Assembly: GCF_900078195.1 (NCBI RefSeq)
Contig: NZ_FJVE01000007.1
Coordinates: 2,601,358 to 2,665,357, forward strand
DNA: 64,000 nt
Direction of reading: 5' to 3'
Origin: Clostridium sp. Marseille-P299
GTDB lineage: Bacteria; Bacillota; Clostridia; Lachnospirales; Lachnospiraceae
Shown: in pieces, positions 1 to 7,909 of the stretch
Position numbering within the stretch: position 1 is the first letter of the stretch
Layout of the letters: each line of letters opens with the position of its first letter
Made by a program: the position numbers and the translations under genes
Notes under the pieces: model-generated
Database searches by the model: none
What the model saw: only the letters and a program-made list of their open reading frames with translations
What the model was told of the DNA's origin: nothing

Positions 1-10
1 TTAGTATATT

Positions 11-577
11 TTATCTAGTATTATCTAGCTCATGTTCAAAATCAATTTGTCTGAAATAGCATCTCTTATTCATATAGTCGATTGATTTTTTATATAGTAA
101 GGAACGATAATATTGCTTCTTAGCCGCATACTCTTTTAAATCAGTATCATAACTAGCAAACAATGCAACTACTTTACTTTTATCGTCTGGTATCCCAGAA
201 TAATTTAAGTCAAAGTTTGGCCTTTTCACTACTTCTTGATTCACTTGACTCTTTCCGAAGGATATACTTGATATCATAACAAAAGTAACCATTACAAATA
301 GAAAATAAAATCTTTTTCTAATTCTGCGTGCCTTCGCTCGCCGAATCATCTCTTCATACTCTTTAATCTTTAATTTTAAATCTTCAGAATAATTATTGGA
401 CAATTCCTTATCATCATCTAGTTGTTCCATAGCAGTTAGCAATGCATAATAAACGTCCAATTCTTCCATACAAATCGGACATCCATTTATGTGAGCTAGG
501 AATTCTTCTAATTTGGCCATGTCAAGTTGACCACGGATAAAAGGAGTTATAAGATTCTGTGCATCCATGCATGTCAT
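11..577 (-). CDS. anti-sigma-factor-like membrane protein with zinc-finger N terminus
   Basis: 188 residues. The N-terminal third has the HxxxCxxC arrangement of zinc-binding anti-sigma (ZAS) domains (H29, C33, C36). One hydrophobic membrane span follows at about residues 88-108, after a basic RAKARRIRKR stretch, then an extracytoplasmic tail. In this family the cytoplasmic zinc domain holds an ECF sigma factor and the outer part senses a signal. The start is supported by a GGAGG about 12 nt upstream; a second ATG three codons later lies further away. No sigma factor gene lies directly upstream, where a tRNA gene sits instead, so any partner must be downstream beyond the window edge or elsewhere. 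Functional assignment rests on the motif and topology only. Confidence 0.6.
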   Translation of the reverse strand: MTCMDAQNLITPFIRGQLDMAKLEEFLAHINGCPICMEELDVYYALLTAMEQLDDDKELSNNYSEDLKLKIKEYEEMIRRAKARRIRKRFYFLFVMVTFVMISSISFGKSQVNQEVVKRPNFDLNYSGIPDDKSKVVALFASYDTDLKEYAAKKQYYRSLLYKKSIDYMNKRCYFRQIDFEHELDNTR

Positions 578-795
578 AACTTGACTTCACCTCCTCTATT
601 AAATTAACAAGCATCTATCATAAATATGAATTTTGTTATAGTCTTTCCCATATCTAAATTTAAACCTGTACAAAATAAATATTACACTTTTTTTATAAAA
701 ATTGCAAACCTCTTTCCGTTTACAACAGCTGTAACATCAATATTTAGCTGACATTTTAATACATAATATTACTTTAAAAAACATGTAAATTTTGC

Positions 796-824
796 TTGCA
801 TTCTTTGGATTATTGTGTTAGAAT
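796..824 (+). promoter_or_regulatory. promoter of the tRNA-Leu gene
   Basis: TTGCAT and TAGAAT are separated by exactly 17 bp, close to the vegetative sigma consensus. The -10 ends 12 bp before the first base of the tRNA, which fits a very short leader. Confidence 0.7.
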
Positions 825-836
825 AATCTTCGCTAA

Positions 837-919
837 GCGGATGTGGCGGAATGGCAGACGCATCAGACTCAAAATCTGACGAGGGCAACCTCGTAAGGGT
901 TCAAGTCCCTTTATCCGCA
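837..919 (+). tRNA. tRNA-Leu (anticodon CAA)
   Basis: Cloverleaf read by eye. The acceptor GCGGATG pairs with TATCCGC, followed by discriminator A. The anticodon stem TCAGA/TCTGA encloses loop CTCAAAA, giving anticodon CAA, which reads UUG. The long variable arm has the stem CGAGG/CCTCG typical of class II tRNAs, and the T arm carries TTCAAGT. The 3' CCA is not encoded. It stands alone between a promoter and a terminator. Confidence 0.95.
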
Positions 920-930
920 TAATAGAAATG

Positions 931-972
931 AAATCCCGAAAGTCAATAAAATAAGACTTTCGGGATTTTTTT
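931..972 (+). terminator. intrinsic terminator after tRNA-Leu
   Basis: A perfect 14-bp stem (AAATCCCGAAAGTC with its complement), a 10-nt loop and a T-run. It lies 12 nt beyond the tRNA. Confidence 0.9.
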
Positions 973-1132
973 GTAGAGTTTTTAAATTAACTCTGATGCA
1001 TTCATCACTATTATTTTTCAGTTTTTCTAAAAAAAAATTCTAAAAAATTTCAAGTTTATATATTCTTATGCTTAAACTGATAATTATTTATTTGCTTACT
1101 AATTAATTTCCTAAAAGTAGTATCTATTAATT

Positions 1133-1405
1133 TTATCCAAAAAGCATTGCAAGTACCTTATATCGATAAACTTTCTTTGGTTTCTTCTCTACATACCAAA
1201 CTGTCATACGATGACCTTCTTGGGATTTAGCATTTACAGCCAATGAATTTTCCGATGTTACAATCTTATTACCTGCATGATAGGAAAAATAAGACCACTT
1301 TTGCGTTGTCGTTGGGCTTTTATGCAATGTTCTATTGCTTAGGTTTTTATTATTTCCTACTGTAACATTCGCTAATATGGCATCCACTTTAATAATCTTC
1401 TTCAT
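1133..1405 (-). CDS. small hypothetical protein
   Basis: 90 residues from the ATG preceded by GAGGGTAAT; an upstream in-frame ATG would add seven residues but lacks a ribosome binding site. I recognise no family. The protein is basic, with a C-terminal stretch VWYVEKKPKKVYRYK. It has no clear signal peptide, although a gene with a nearly identical leader at 4992-5384 encodes a membrane-anchored product. It lies downstream of a 12-codon ORF and a consensus promoter at 1586-1614. It could be a truncated member of a secreted small-protein family. Confidence 0.45.
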   Translation of the reverse strand: MKKIIKVDAILANVTVGNNKNLSNRTLHKSPTTTQKWSYFSYHAGNKIVTSENSLAVNAKSQEGHRMTVWYVEKKPKKVYRYKVLAMLFG

Positions 1406-1484
1406 ATTACCCTCTACTTTCCGCACATACTGTGCTATAATTTAATTCTGTTTACTTACAACACTTATAATTTTCACTACAGAA

Positions 1485-1523
1485 TTACTTTTTAATTGGG
1501 ATATTTGCATTAATTTTTTTCAT
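1485..1523 (-). CDS. possible 12-residue leader ORF
   Basis: ATG preceded by a strong GGGAGGAGATAAAA, encoding MKKINANIPIKK and a stop. It begins with the same MKKI as the gene at 1133-1405, which starts 80 nt downstream. It may be a translated leader or the remnant of a duplicated gene start. Translation is inferred from the ribosome binding site only. Confidence 0.3.
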   Translation of the reverse strand: MKKINANIPIKK

Positions 1524-1585
1524 TTTTATCTCCTCCCATTTTTACCATCAAATCTCTGTTCCATACCAACGATATATTTAAAATC

Positions 1586-1614
1586 ATTTTATCTTTTGTA
1601 CATGTATTTGTCAA
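1586..1614 (-). promoter_or_regulatory. promoter for the 1133-1523 small ORFs
   Basis: TTGACA, 17 bp, TAAAAT on the minus strand. The spacer contains the palindrome TACATGTA, a possible repressor site. The predicted start is about 55 nt before the 12-codon ORF. The rest of the 1430-1698 gap shows no gene. Confidence 0.6.
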
Positions 1615-1698
1615 ATAATGGTACAATCATTTTATATATTAGATCAATTCAATTATTTTTTAGAATAACACAGCGGGCACGACAAAAGTATGTCATGG

Positions 1699-2199
1699 TT
1701 AATTATATAAATTCTGTGCTTTTTTCAATCTATTACTAATCTCCATTCGCCAATATGTAAACTCTACTGAAAGAGAAGATTCAATAGCATTTTTTAAAAC
1801 AGAGATTTTAGGAGCAAGAGAATTTTTATAATGAGAAGATAAGTCAATTAAAATATGATTTGATGCATAAACTTCGCTTCTGTTAGGGAAAAACTTATCC
1901 ATAAGATTTTGATATTTTTTATCTTGTGATACACTGTCAAGACTTGATAGACCAACAAACACTGCACGCAGTTCTTCATCTGTGAAAAGCGTTTTATCAA
2001 TTTTATATCCTTCAGCACTCATTATTCCACCGTTGCTTCCCTGCATTGTAATAACAGGAATACCTGCTTTGCAAATATCTTCAATATCTCGATTGATAGT
2101 TCGTCTTGAGACTTCGAATTTTTCTGCAAGGTATGGTGCAGTTACTTTTTCTTTTTGTAATAACACAGTAATAATACCAATTAACCTGTCGATTTTCAC
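1699..2199 (-). CDS. YafY-type HTH regulator, apparently truncated before the WYL domain
   Basis: 166 residues. The N-terminal winged helix is clear: RLIGIITVLLQKEKVTAPYLAEKFEVSRRTINRDIEDI, split here only by quoting; it covers about residues 5-45. The next region through FTDEELRAVFVGLSSL matches the YafY/DeoR-like family. Full-length members have about 300 residues and a C-terminal WYL ligand-sensing domain starting near F-x-Y-Y. Here the reading frame reaches VEFTYW and then ends 16 residues later with no WYL similarity. It is therefore probably a decayed or truncated gene, although the DNA-binding half could still be made. I could not find the missing domain in other frames downstream. No target gene is obvious. 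Confidence 0.6.
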   Translation of the reverse strand: MKIDRLIGIITVLLQKEKVTAPYLAEKFEVSRRTINRDIEDICKAGIPVITMQGSNGGIMSAEGYKIDKTLFTDEELRAVFVGLSSLDSVSQDKKYQNLMDKFFPNRSEVYASNHILIDLSSHYKNSLAPKISVLKNAIESSLSVEFTYWRMEISNRLKKAQNLYN

Positions 2200-2288
2200 T
2201 TATCTATTCCTTTCATATTCAATTTCATTTATTCATAGCATTTTAATACATCAGGAAAATTTATTTATGAATAGATACTTTAAATAAT

Positions 2289-2320
2289 TAAAGGACTATA
2301 GTTATCTATAGCCCTTTTTA
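2289..2320. terminator. bidirectional hairpin terminator
   Basis: AAAGG-CTATAG pairs with CTATAG-CCTTT around a TTAT loop, with T-runs on both sides. It probably ends the transcript of 2454-3893, about 130 nt away. The rest of 2200-2453 holds no gene that I can support. Confidence 0.5.
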
Positions 2321-2453
2321 AATAGCAGATTAGTTTTCCTATACTATTTCTAGTGTTACCAAAAACTTAATAACTATTTTTCTTCCTTTATATCATAATA
2401 TCACATTTAATCATTAAAAGAGACCTTACTTTCTTGTAATAATATAAAACATT

Positions 2454-3893
2454 TTATGGATTGCAATTTTTACATGCAGAATATCCTTTATTAATTACCT
2501 CATCTCTCGCACCATCAAAATAAATTTTATTGCTTTCTTTCATCTGTTTCACTGACCTACAAGTAGGATAATGAAACTTTTTAGTGTTCTTATTAAGAAT
2601 ATAAGTTGTTGTTTTCGGAACTTCATATTGGACTGGAGTTTCAGTTGGTTTTAATGTCGGAGTAGCTGTAGCAACCACATCTCCATGAGCATTCGTTTTG
2701 CTTGGATTGGTACTCCACTTTATGCTTTTCCCATCCGACACAGCGATAATAGTTCCTTGCTCATCTGTTCTATAAATATCTATTCCTCTTTCAGTTAACT
2801 TATCAATGGTATCTTTATTAGGATGCCCATATGAATTATCTTTTCCAACTGAAATTACAACAGCATTTGGTTTTACTGCATCTAAGAATTCATCCGTTGT
2901 AGACGTTTTACTGCCATGATGACCTAATTTTAAAACATCAGCATTTAAATCAATTCCATTTCTAAGAATATCCCCTTCAGCTTCTTTTTCTGCATCACCA
3001 GTAAGTATAAAACTATCGTAATTATTGGTTAATTTAATACCAACTGACCAATCATTTAAGTCATCACCATATGAGGAATTTGGTGCTATTATTGTAAATT
3101 TTGCTGTGCCTAACGTATATTCATTGCCCACAACTGGTTTAGTAATTTTTAGACCTTTTTCTTCGATTGCGTCCAAAACATCTTCAAACGTTTGTGTTGT
3201 ATGTTCTTTCTCAGGCAGAATAACCTTACCTATATCAAAATTTCTTATAACTGCATCCAATGATCCAATATGATCTTCGTGAGGATGAGTGCCTATTACA
3301 TATTCTAAACGATCTACTTTATTTTTCTTTAAGTATGACAAAATTAACTCTTCATCTGCATTATTACCTGCATCAATGAGCATGTATTGTTTGCTAGATT
3401 CAATGAGGATACAATCTGCTTGACCAACATCAATGAAATGAACCTTCATGTTTGGTTCATCTTTTATTTCTGTTACAGTAGGTGTAATTGTTGGCTCAAT
3501 CACAGGTGTTGCTGAAACAATATTTTCTTGACTTGTTTCAATTATATTCCCGTCAATACTGTGGGAATCATCCTTGTCAATCACTTTTTCAGATTCAATC
3601 TGAGCTATAACAGTCGGTGTTATATTTGGATTAACACTATTATCAACTGTATCTGGAACAGATGGGGCAAACGCAGCTGATAACATAAATAAAGCCACAC
3701 CAATAAAAAGTCGATGCGACAGCTTAGGTTTCCTTCCAATTTTCTCAAGAAAAGATAAAAATGGTGGGAAGATTAATATAGCTAATAATATAAGTAGCAC
3801 CCCAGAAAAGGTGCTTGAAAGCAAATAACCTAACCCACTCAGAAAGAATAAAATAGAAAAAAATGTAGCAATTAATTTCTTTAAGTGGATCAT
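2454..3893 (-). CDS. ComEC-like metallo-beta-lactamase fold protein with C-terminal Cys domain
   Basis: 479 residues. Three hydrophobic segments lie within residues 5-80. A low-complexity Thr/Pro/Val linker follows to about residue 150, then a metallo-beta-lactamase domain: VHFIDVGQADCILIES, HPHEDHIGS (the HxHxDH metal motif), LGHHGSKTST and SYGHPN. This is the hydrolase module found at the C terminus of ComEC/Rec2. The last ~50 residues contain FHYPTCRSVKQM and ACKNCNP, a short Cys-containing domain often attached to such clostridial proteins. The ComEC channel itself is absent, so it is more likely a surface-anchored nuclease or phosphodiesterase than a DNA uptake pore. The substrate is unknown. 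It stands alone as a transcription unit. Confidence 0.8.
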   Translation of the reverse strand: MIHLKKLIATFFSILFFLSGLGYLLSSTFSGVLLILLAILIFPPFLSFLEKIGRKPKLSHRLFIGVALFMLSAAFAPSVPDTVDNSVNPNITPTVIAQIESEKVIDKDDSHSIDGNIIETSQENIVSATPVIEPTITPTVTEIKDEPNMKVHFIDVGQADCILIESSKQYMLIDAGNNADEELILSYLKKNKVDRLEYVIGTHPHEDHIGSLDAVIRNFDIGKVILPEKEHTTQTFEDVLDAIEEKGLKITKPVVGNEYTLGTAKFTIIAPNSSYGDDLNDWSVGIKLTNNYDSFILTGDAEKEAEGDILRNGIDLNADVLKLGHHGSKTSTTDEFLDAVKPNAVVISVGKDNSYGHPNKDTIDKLTERGIDIYRTDEQGTIIAVSDGKSIKWSTNPSKTNAHGDVVATATPTLKPTETPVQYEVPKTTTYILNKNTKKFHYPTCRSVKQMKESNKIYFDGARDEVINKGYSACKNCNP

Positions 3894-4048
3894 TATTTAA
3901 TTTTCTCCTTTGTATAGTCTAATTAAATTCTAGCATAATTTACTAAATTTTTCAACATGATGGATTAAGATCGCAAATCAGTTCACTATAAAAATTACTG
4001 GCGTATGTACAAATTATCTCTTATAATATTTTACGAGGAGGTTGATTT

Positions 4049-4507
4049 ATGAAAGAGATTGTTATTCGTGAATACCAAGCAAAGGATTGGAAACGTTTAA
4101 GAGAAATTCATGATAAAGCCCGAGCAATTGAACTACATCTTGCTGAATTAAATGATGCTTTTATCCCACTTGCTGAAGCTGCTTTTCGTGAAGGACTATT
4201 TGAGTATACGATTTGCGTCGCTACTATAAATGACAAAATCTATGGATTTGCCGCATATTCGGAGGATGAACTGGCATGGCTGTATGTGGACCCAGCACAT
4301 AGTCGTAGAGGTATTGGAAAGAGTTTAATTGAATATGTAATTACGCAAATTACAAGAAGACCTATTAATGTAGAAGTCTTGGCAGGTAACGAGCCTGCTT
4401 TAAATTTATATAAGTCAATGGGTTTTGAAACAGTTGAAGTATGCTCTGGTGTAATGCCTGGAAATGAATCATTTCATGTTACAGTGCACTGTATGCAGAA
4501 ATTTTAA
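4049..4507 (+). CDS. GNAT-family N-acetyltransferase
   Basis: 152 residues with the GNAT fold signature. The acetyl-CoA-binding motif A is at LAWLYVDPAHSRRGIGKSLIEYV (R/Q-x-x-G-x-G/A, seen as RRGIGK), followed by VEVLAGNEPALNLYKSMGFE, which is typical motif B. The start has an ideal GAGGAGG 7-8 nt upstream. The acceptor substrate cannot be told from the sequence. Single gene, followed by its own terminator. Confidence 0.85.
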   Translation: MKEIVIREYQAKDWKRLREIHDKARAIELHLAELNDAFIPLAEAAFREGLFEYTICVATINDKIYGFAAYSEDELAWLYVDPAHSRRGIGKSLIEYVITQITRRPINVEVLAGNEPALNLYKSMGFETVEVCSGVMPGNESFHVTVHCMQKF

Positions 4508-4564
4508 CTGTGATTAATCTGTCTCGATTTTATTATTTATAATTACCTTTAGAAATATGCAAAA

Positions 4565-4592
4565 AGGAGTAGCCAAACGCTAATCCTCTTTT
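4565..4592 (+). terminator. terminator of the GNAT gene
   Basis: AGGAGTAGC pairs with GCTAATCCT (one mismatch) around CAAAC, followed by CTTTT. Confidence 0.6.
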
Positions 4593-4697
4593 CAGTTTAA
4601 ACTCAGATAATGTACATTTTCTAATAGCCAATGGAGCTTCATTGATTAATCACTAAGCTATCTTTCCATTACAAAGAAAATTTGTAAGATCACTTAA

Positions 4698-4871
4698 TTA
4701 TTTAACATATCTCCTATCACTTTCATATACACCTATTATTGTGCTTATTATTATACTCTTCACAAACAAGTCAAACCATCCAATTGCGCCGTATCTTATC
4801 AAGTCATAAATGATAGATACCGAGACAACTGTTATAAATGATACTAAAAAATATTTTATAAAATTTTTCAT
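4698..4871 (-). CDS. 57-residue membrane protein
   Basis: A short ORF with AAAGGA 7-8 nt before ATG. It starts MKNFIKYFLVSFITVVSVSI, a hydrophobic segment, then IGWFDLFVKSIIISTIIGVY as a second one, and ends ESDRRYVK. Two predicted membrane spans suggest a small integral membrane protein. No family recognised. It lies upstream of no obvious partner, but in the same orientation as the small anchored protein at 4992-5384. Confidence 0.5.
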   Translation of the reverse strand: MKNFIKYFLVSFITVVSVSIIYDLIRYGAIGWFDLFVKSIIISTIIGVYESDRRYVK

Positions 4872-4991
4872 TCTATCGTCCTTTAATTTCTTATGTTAAA
4901 TTGGTTTATAAATTACAAGATTATCTACTAAGAGATTTTTATTAAACATATACTTTCCCATTTAAGTTAGCAAACCTCGCTAAACTCAATA

Positions 4992-5384
4992 TTATCTATA
5001 TTCAACATATGAATATAAATAATATACACCGTCTATTTCAACAGCAATTGAATCCTTTATATTTTTATTTTTAATTTGATAAAATTCAGTATTCTTCTCT
5101 AAAACTGTAGCATCATAATTTCTCATTCTATACCATGAATTATGGACCTTCCCTGACATCTTAAACTTTATCTTTCCTAGCTTATCACCAATAAGGTCTG
5201 CATCTACTGTAACCTCATCATTTGCCTTATATTGCATATCATATTTAACCCCATTATATTTTATTCGGTCAACCCATTTTGGACTAATAAATCCAAATCG
5301 GTCCAAACGAAATATCCATATTAATAAAATTGCTGTGCAAATTATAGCAGCAAATAGCAGTATCCGTTTCATTGATTTTTTCAT
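4992..5384 (-). CDS. small membrane-anchored hypothetical protein
   Basis: 130 residues from ATG at 5384, preceded by AGAAGGAAAT. The frame stays open upstream for 53 more codons, but without a ribosome binding site. Residues 8-25 (LLFAAIICTAILLIWIF) form a signal anchor. The rest is a hydrophilic domain with a repeated Y/K-rich pattern, ending DSIAVEIDGVYYLYSYVEYR. No family recognised. The 24 bases around the start resemble those of the gene at 1133-1405. Probably exposed outside the membrane. Confidence 0.55.
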   Translation of the reverse strand: MKKSMKRILLFAAIICTAILLIWIFRLDRFGFISPKWVDRIKYNGVKYDMQYKANDEVTVDADLIGDKLGKIKFKMSGKVHNSWYRMRNYDATVLEKNTEFYQIKNKNIKDSIAVEIDGVYYLYSYVEYR

Positions 5385-5693
5385 ATTTCCTTCTACTTTC
5401 CATGGAATTTTATAAGCTAATAAAAAGGGGATTATGCTTCTTATAACCACTACTATCCATTCACTTATTTCATAATAATCAATTATGGTGGTAAAACATA
5501 TCGATGCATTCGTACACAATATATTACAGTAATATTTTAACATATATTAAAAGGAATAGGTAGAGTATTAACCCAATTACTATATGACGTAAAATATCTC
5601 ACATTTTACTTCTAATATAACATTACTAATAGTTTAAAAACCTAAGCAAGCCTTCTAGTAAAACAAATATATAATTGATATATTCGTTTAAAC

Positions 5694-5732
5694 AGAAAAA
5701 ATGCCCTAAAATAAATTTTAGGACATTTTCCT
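5694..5732. terminator. bidirectional terminator
   Basis: ATGCCCTAAAAT pairs with ATTTTAGGACAT (one mismatch) around AA, flanked by A-run and T-run. On the minus strand it ends the short transcript that begins near 5865. Confidence 0.75.
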
Positions 5733-5743
5733 TTAATAAGAAG

Positions 5744-5803
5744 TTAAGCTGTTAACAATACATCTGCTAACAGCTAGACTGTTATTTCCGCATTGCCGTT
5801 CAT
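5744..5803 (-). other. orphan short transcript: 9-residue ORF with hairpin
   Basis: ATG follows GGAGGTGTCAAGCT and encodes MNGNAEITV, then TAG. The same frame continues for nine more sense codons (LLADVLLTA) to TAA. The stretch 5747-5775 forms a perfect 8-bp hairpin (AGCTGTTA arms, 13-nt loop). A promoter at 5872-5899 and a terminator at 5694-5732 frame it, with no larger gene between. It could be a leader peptide unit, a small RNA or a gene remnant. Confidence 0.35.
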
Positions 5804-5871
5804 AGCTTGACACCTCCATATTAATTTGATGTGTTTTTAACACATTAATATTATTAGCATAAATCAAATAA

Positions 5872-5899
5872 ATATTATGGTAATTTATGTCTTTTACAA
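5872..5899 (-). promoter_or_regulatory. promoter of the orphan short transcript
   Basis: TTGTAA, 16 bp, TAATAT on the minus strand, giving a leader of about 60 nt before the short ORF. A small GTGTT/AACAC hairpin lies just downstream. Confidence 0.45.
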
Positions 5900-5967
5900 G
5901 ACTCTCAAAGACTAAAAAGTTTCCAAAATCCCAACCTTATTTTATTTCTCTTACCATAAAACTTATA

Positions 5968-6894
5968 TCACTTCACCTTGCAATCATAAGGCATAACATC
6001 ATTCCGAATTCCCTTAAATACTGCTTGCCGTAATCGGTCTTTTGTATTCGGCATATATTCTACGACGCATACGAGTTCTGGTTTTATCCACTCAACTTTT
6101 TCACTCCATTCTGGCGAAATCGTAAATGGAGTTTCGCTAATTCTTTTACAATCATACTCTTGTAAAAAGTCCAATTTTACACCAAGAGTTACATTACCTT
6201 TATATATCAATTGGCCCTCATCATATTGACCTAATACCAATGTATTACTAGATTCTTTTAGAATATACCCGCAGATAACAAAATCTTCATCCGCCATTCG
6301 TTTGATTTTAAGCCAATCTTTGCTTCTCTTATCAAAGAAATATTTGCTATGAATTTCTTTTGCAACAACACCTTCTAATTCTTGTTCACAAGTTAATTTA
6401 TAAAGTTCAATACCAAACTCTTTAATATAACGAGAAACTGCAAGTCGTTTATTTTCTTCAATAATCGAATCTAACAATTGTTTTCGCTCTAATAATGGAA
6501 GTTCTGTAACTTCTTTCCCGTCATGATAAATAATATCGTATGCAACATAACTAGCAGGTAATTTTTTTGCTGCCAATTGAATTTTAAAGAAATCTGTTAA
6601 CATAACTCGCCGTTGTAACTCATAAAAATCAGGGACTCCATTTTTTAATACAATTAATTCTCCATCTAAAATTGCCTTTCCCTTTACATTCTTATATATT
6701 TCAGTAAGTTCAGGAAACTTCGATGTTAAAATCATATTCCTCTTATTTCTTAAATCAATGGAGTTTTCATCCACATAATTTATACATCGTATACCATCTT
6801 GCTTTAGCTCATAGATATAATCACTGGAATTAAACGCTGGAACTTGTTTTGATATTAGCATTGGTTTAATTGCCTTTATCTCAAATAAATCCAT
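5968..6894 (-). CDS. ligD: ATP-dependent DNA ligase, LigD ligase-domain type
   Basis: 308 residues, the size of a stand-alone ligase domain plus OB fold. Motif I is YELKQDGIR with K31 as the predicted AMP acceptor. Motif III is AYDIIYHDGK, motif IV is LEGVVAKE and motif V is DWLKIKRM. It seals double-strand breaks together with Ku in bacterial NHEJ. The polymerase/primase and 3'-phosphoesterase modules of full LigD proteins are absent, and nothing similar is encoded nearby. Its start codon overlaps the Ku stop by one base (TAATG), so the two are translationally coupled. Alternative: a phage-type ATP ligase, but the Ku neighbour argues for NHEJ. Confidence 0.9.
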   Translation of the reverse strand: MDLFEIKAIKPMLISKQVPAFNSSDYIYELKQDGIRCINYVDENSIDLRNKRNMILTSKFPELTEIYKNVKGKAILDGELIVLKNGVPDFYELQRRVMLTDFFKIQLAAKKLPASYVAYDIIYHDGKEVTELPLLERKQLLDSIIEENKRLAVSRYIKEFGIELYKLTCEQELEGVVAKEIHSKYFFDKRSKDWLKIKRMADEDFVICGYILKESSNTLVLGQYDEGQLIYKGNVTLGVKLDFLQEYDCKRISETPFTISPEWSEKVEWIKPELVCVVEYMPNTKDRLRQAVFKGIRNDVMPYDCKVK

Positions 6895-7688
6895 TATGCA
6901 GTACCTGTAAATTTATTCGGAGTATCATTATTCTTAGACTGCTCTAAGCTCTTTTTCAATGCTTCCATTAAATCAATAACATTATTTTTATCTCCAGTAT
7001 CCGCAGAAACAATTTCTTTTCCTTCGATTTTCTTCATAATCGCTTCCCTTAGTCTTTCTTGATACTCATCCTTAAAATCAGTTGCAACAAACGGTTTTGA
7101 CATGTTTTCAATTAGCATTTTCGCCATATCAAGTTCATTTGAATCAAGCTGCATTTTCGGTATCTTTTTGGGTACTTCAACGATTTCGTCAGCATAAAAC
7201 AACGTTTTTACAACCATCCCATCTTTGAGTGGGTATAAAATAATCAACTTTTGATTGGTTCCCATAACTGTTTTGGCGATAGCAACCTTTTTTTGAGCTA
7301 ACATTGCTTGTCTTAGTAATTCAAATGCTTTTTCCGCCCCCACATCAGGGATACAATAATAATCTTTTTCAAAATAGATGGAATCCACTTCTGACATTTT
7401 GGCAAACTGTATAATGTGTATCGTTTTATCTCGTTTTGTCTTTATCTTTTCTAAATCTTCATCCGTCATAATAACGTACTTATCTTTTTCATATTCATAG
7501 CCTTTAATGATATCTTCTGATTTTACTTCTTTATTACAGTGACTACAATATTTTTTATAACGAATACGTGCTTTGCTCTCTTTCTCAAGTTGGTTAAAAT
7601 GTATGTCGTTATCGGTTGTAGTTCGATACAAACCAATCGGGATTAAAACAAGTCCCATGGAAATACTTCCTTTATGCGCAACTGCCAT
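6894..7688 (-). CDS. ku: Ku DNA-end-binding protein
   Basis: 264 residues, the usual length of bacterial Ku. It begins MAVAHKGSISMGLVLIPIGL and continues with RIRYKKYCSHCNKEVKSEDI and KGYEYEKDKYVIMTDEDLE, all typical of the Ku core beta-barrel. The C-terminal tail is Lys/Asp/Asn rich, as in bacterial Ku proteins that recruit LigD. It forms a homodimer ring on broken DNA ends. It is the first gene of a two-gene operon with the ligase. Many such operons are expressed in spores or stationary phase, but I see no sigma-G promoter that I could defend. Confidence 0.93.
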   Translation of the reverse strand: MAVAHKGSISMGLVLIPIGLYRTTTDNDIHFNQLEKESKARIRYKKYCSHCNKEVKSEDIIKGYEYEKDKYVIMTDEDLEKIKTKRDKTIHIIQFAKMSEVDSIYFEKDYYCIPDVGAEKAFELLRQAMLAQKKVAIAKTVMGTNQKLIILYPLKDGMVVKTLFYADEIVEVPKKIPKMQLDSNELDMAKMLIENMSKPFVATDFKDEYQERLREAIMKKIEGKEIVSADTGDKNNVIDLMEALKKSLEQSKNNDTPNKFTGTA

Positions 7689-7772
7689 TTCATCACCTCT
7701 AATTTTTTTATTAGTATGTGATAGATTATGTTATTTAATTATTCTTTCGTTGAAAGTTTTTAACTGCCTTCA

Positions 7773-7802
7773 TTTTATGTAATAAAGTTTTATGTAATAA
7801 AG
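7773..7802. repeat. perfect tandem 15-bp duplication
   Basis: TTTTATGTAATAAAG occurs twice in direct contact (7773-7787 and 7788-7802), between the Ku start and the gapN terminator. Confidence 0.9.
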
Positions 7803-7807
7803 AACAA

Positions 7808-7858
7808 ACAAAAAGCTATCATAAGATAGAATAGTATCATATCTATCTTGTGACAGCT
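7808..7858 (-). terminator. terminator of gapN
   Basis: AGCT-TCA-AAGATAGA arms with two interruptions and an 11-nt loop. On the minus strand the hairpin is followed by TTTTTG. Confidence 0.75.
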
Positions 7859-7870
7859 CCTTGCTATATT

Positions 7871-7902
7871 TCTAGTATTTTATTTTTCTAGTATTTTATT
7901 TT
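7871..7902. repeat. perfect tandem 16-bp duplication
   Basis: TCTAGTATTTTATTTT twice in direct contact, immediately beyond the gapN stop codon. Confidence 0.9.
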
Positions 7903-7909
7903 TCAAAAA

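Noticed and set aside
1982..2287. Plus-strand ORF of 101 codons opposite the YafY-type regulator
   Set aside because: Shadow of a gene with a clear helix-turn-helix on the minus strand; no ribosome binding site.
5290..5543. N-terminal extension of the protein ending at 4992
   Set aside because: The 53 extra codons have no ribosome binding site, while the internal ATG at 5384 has AGAAGG. The extension does look hydrophobic, so a remnant of another membrane protein remains possible.
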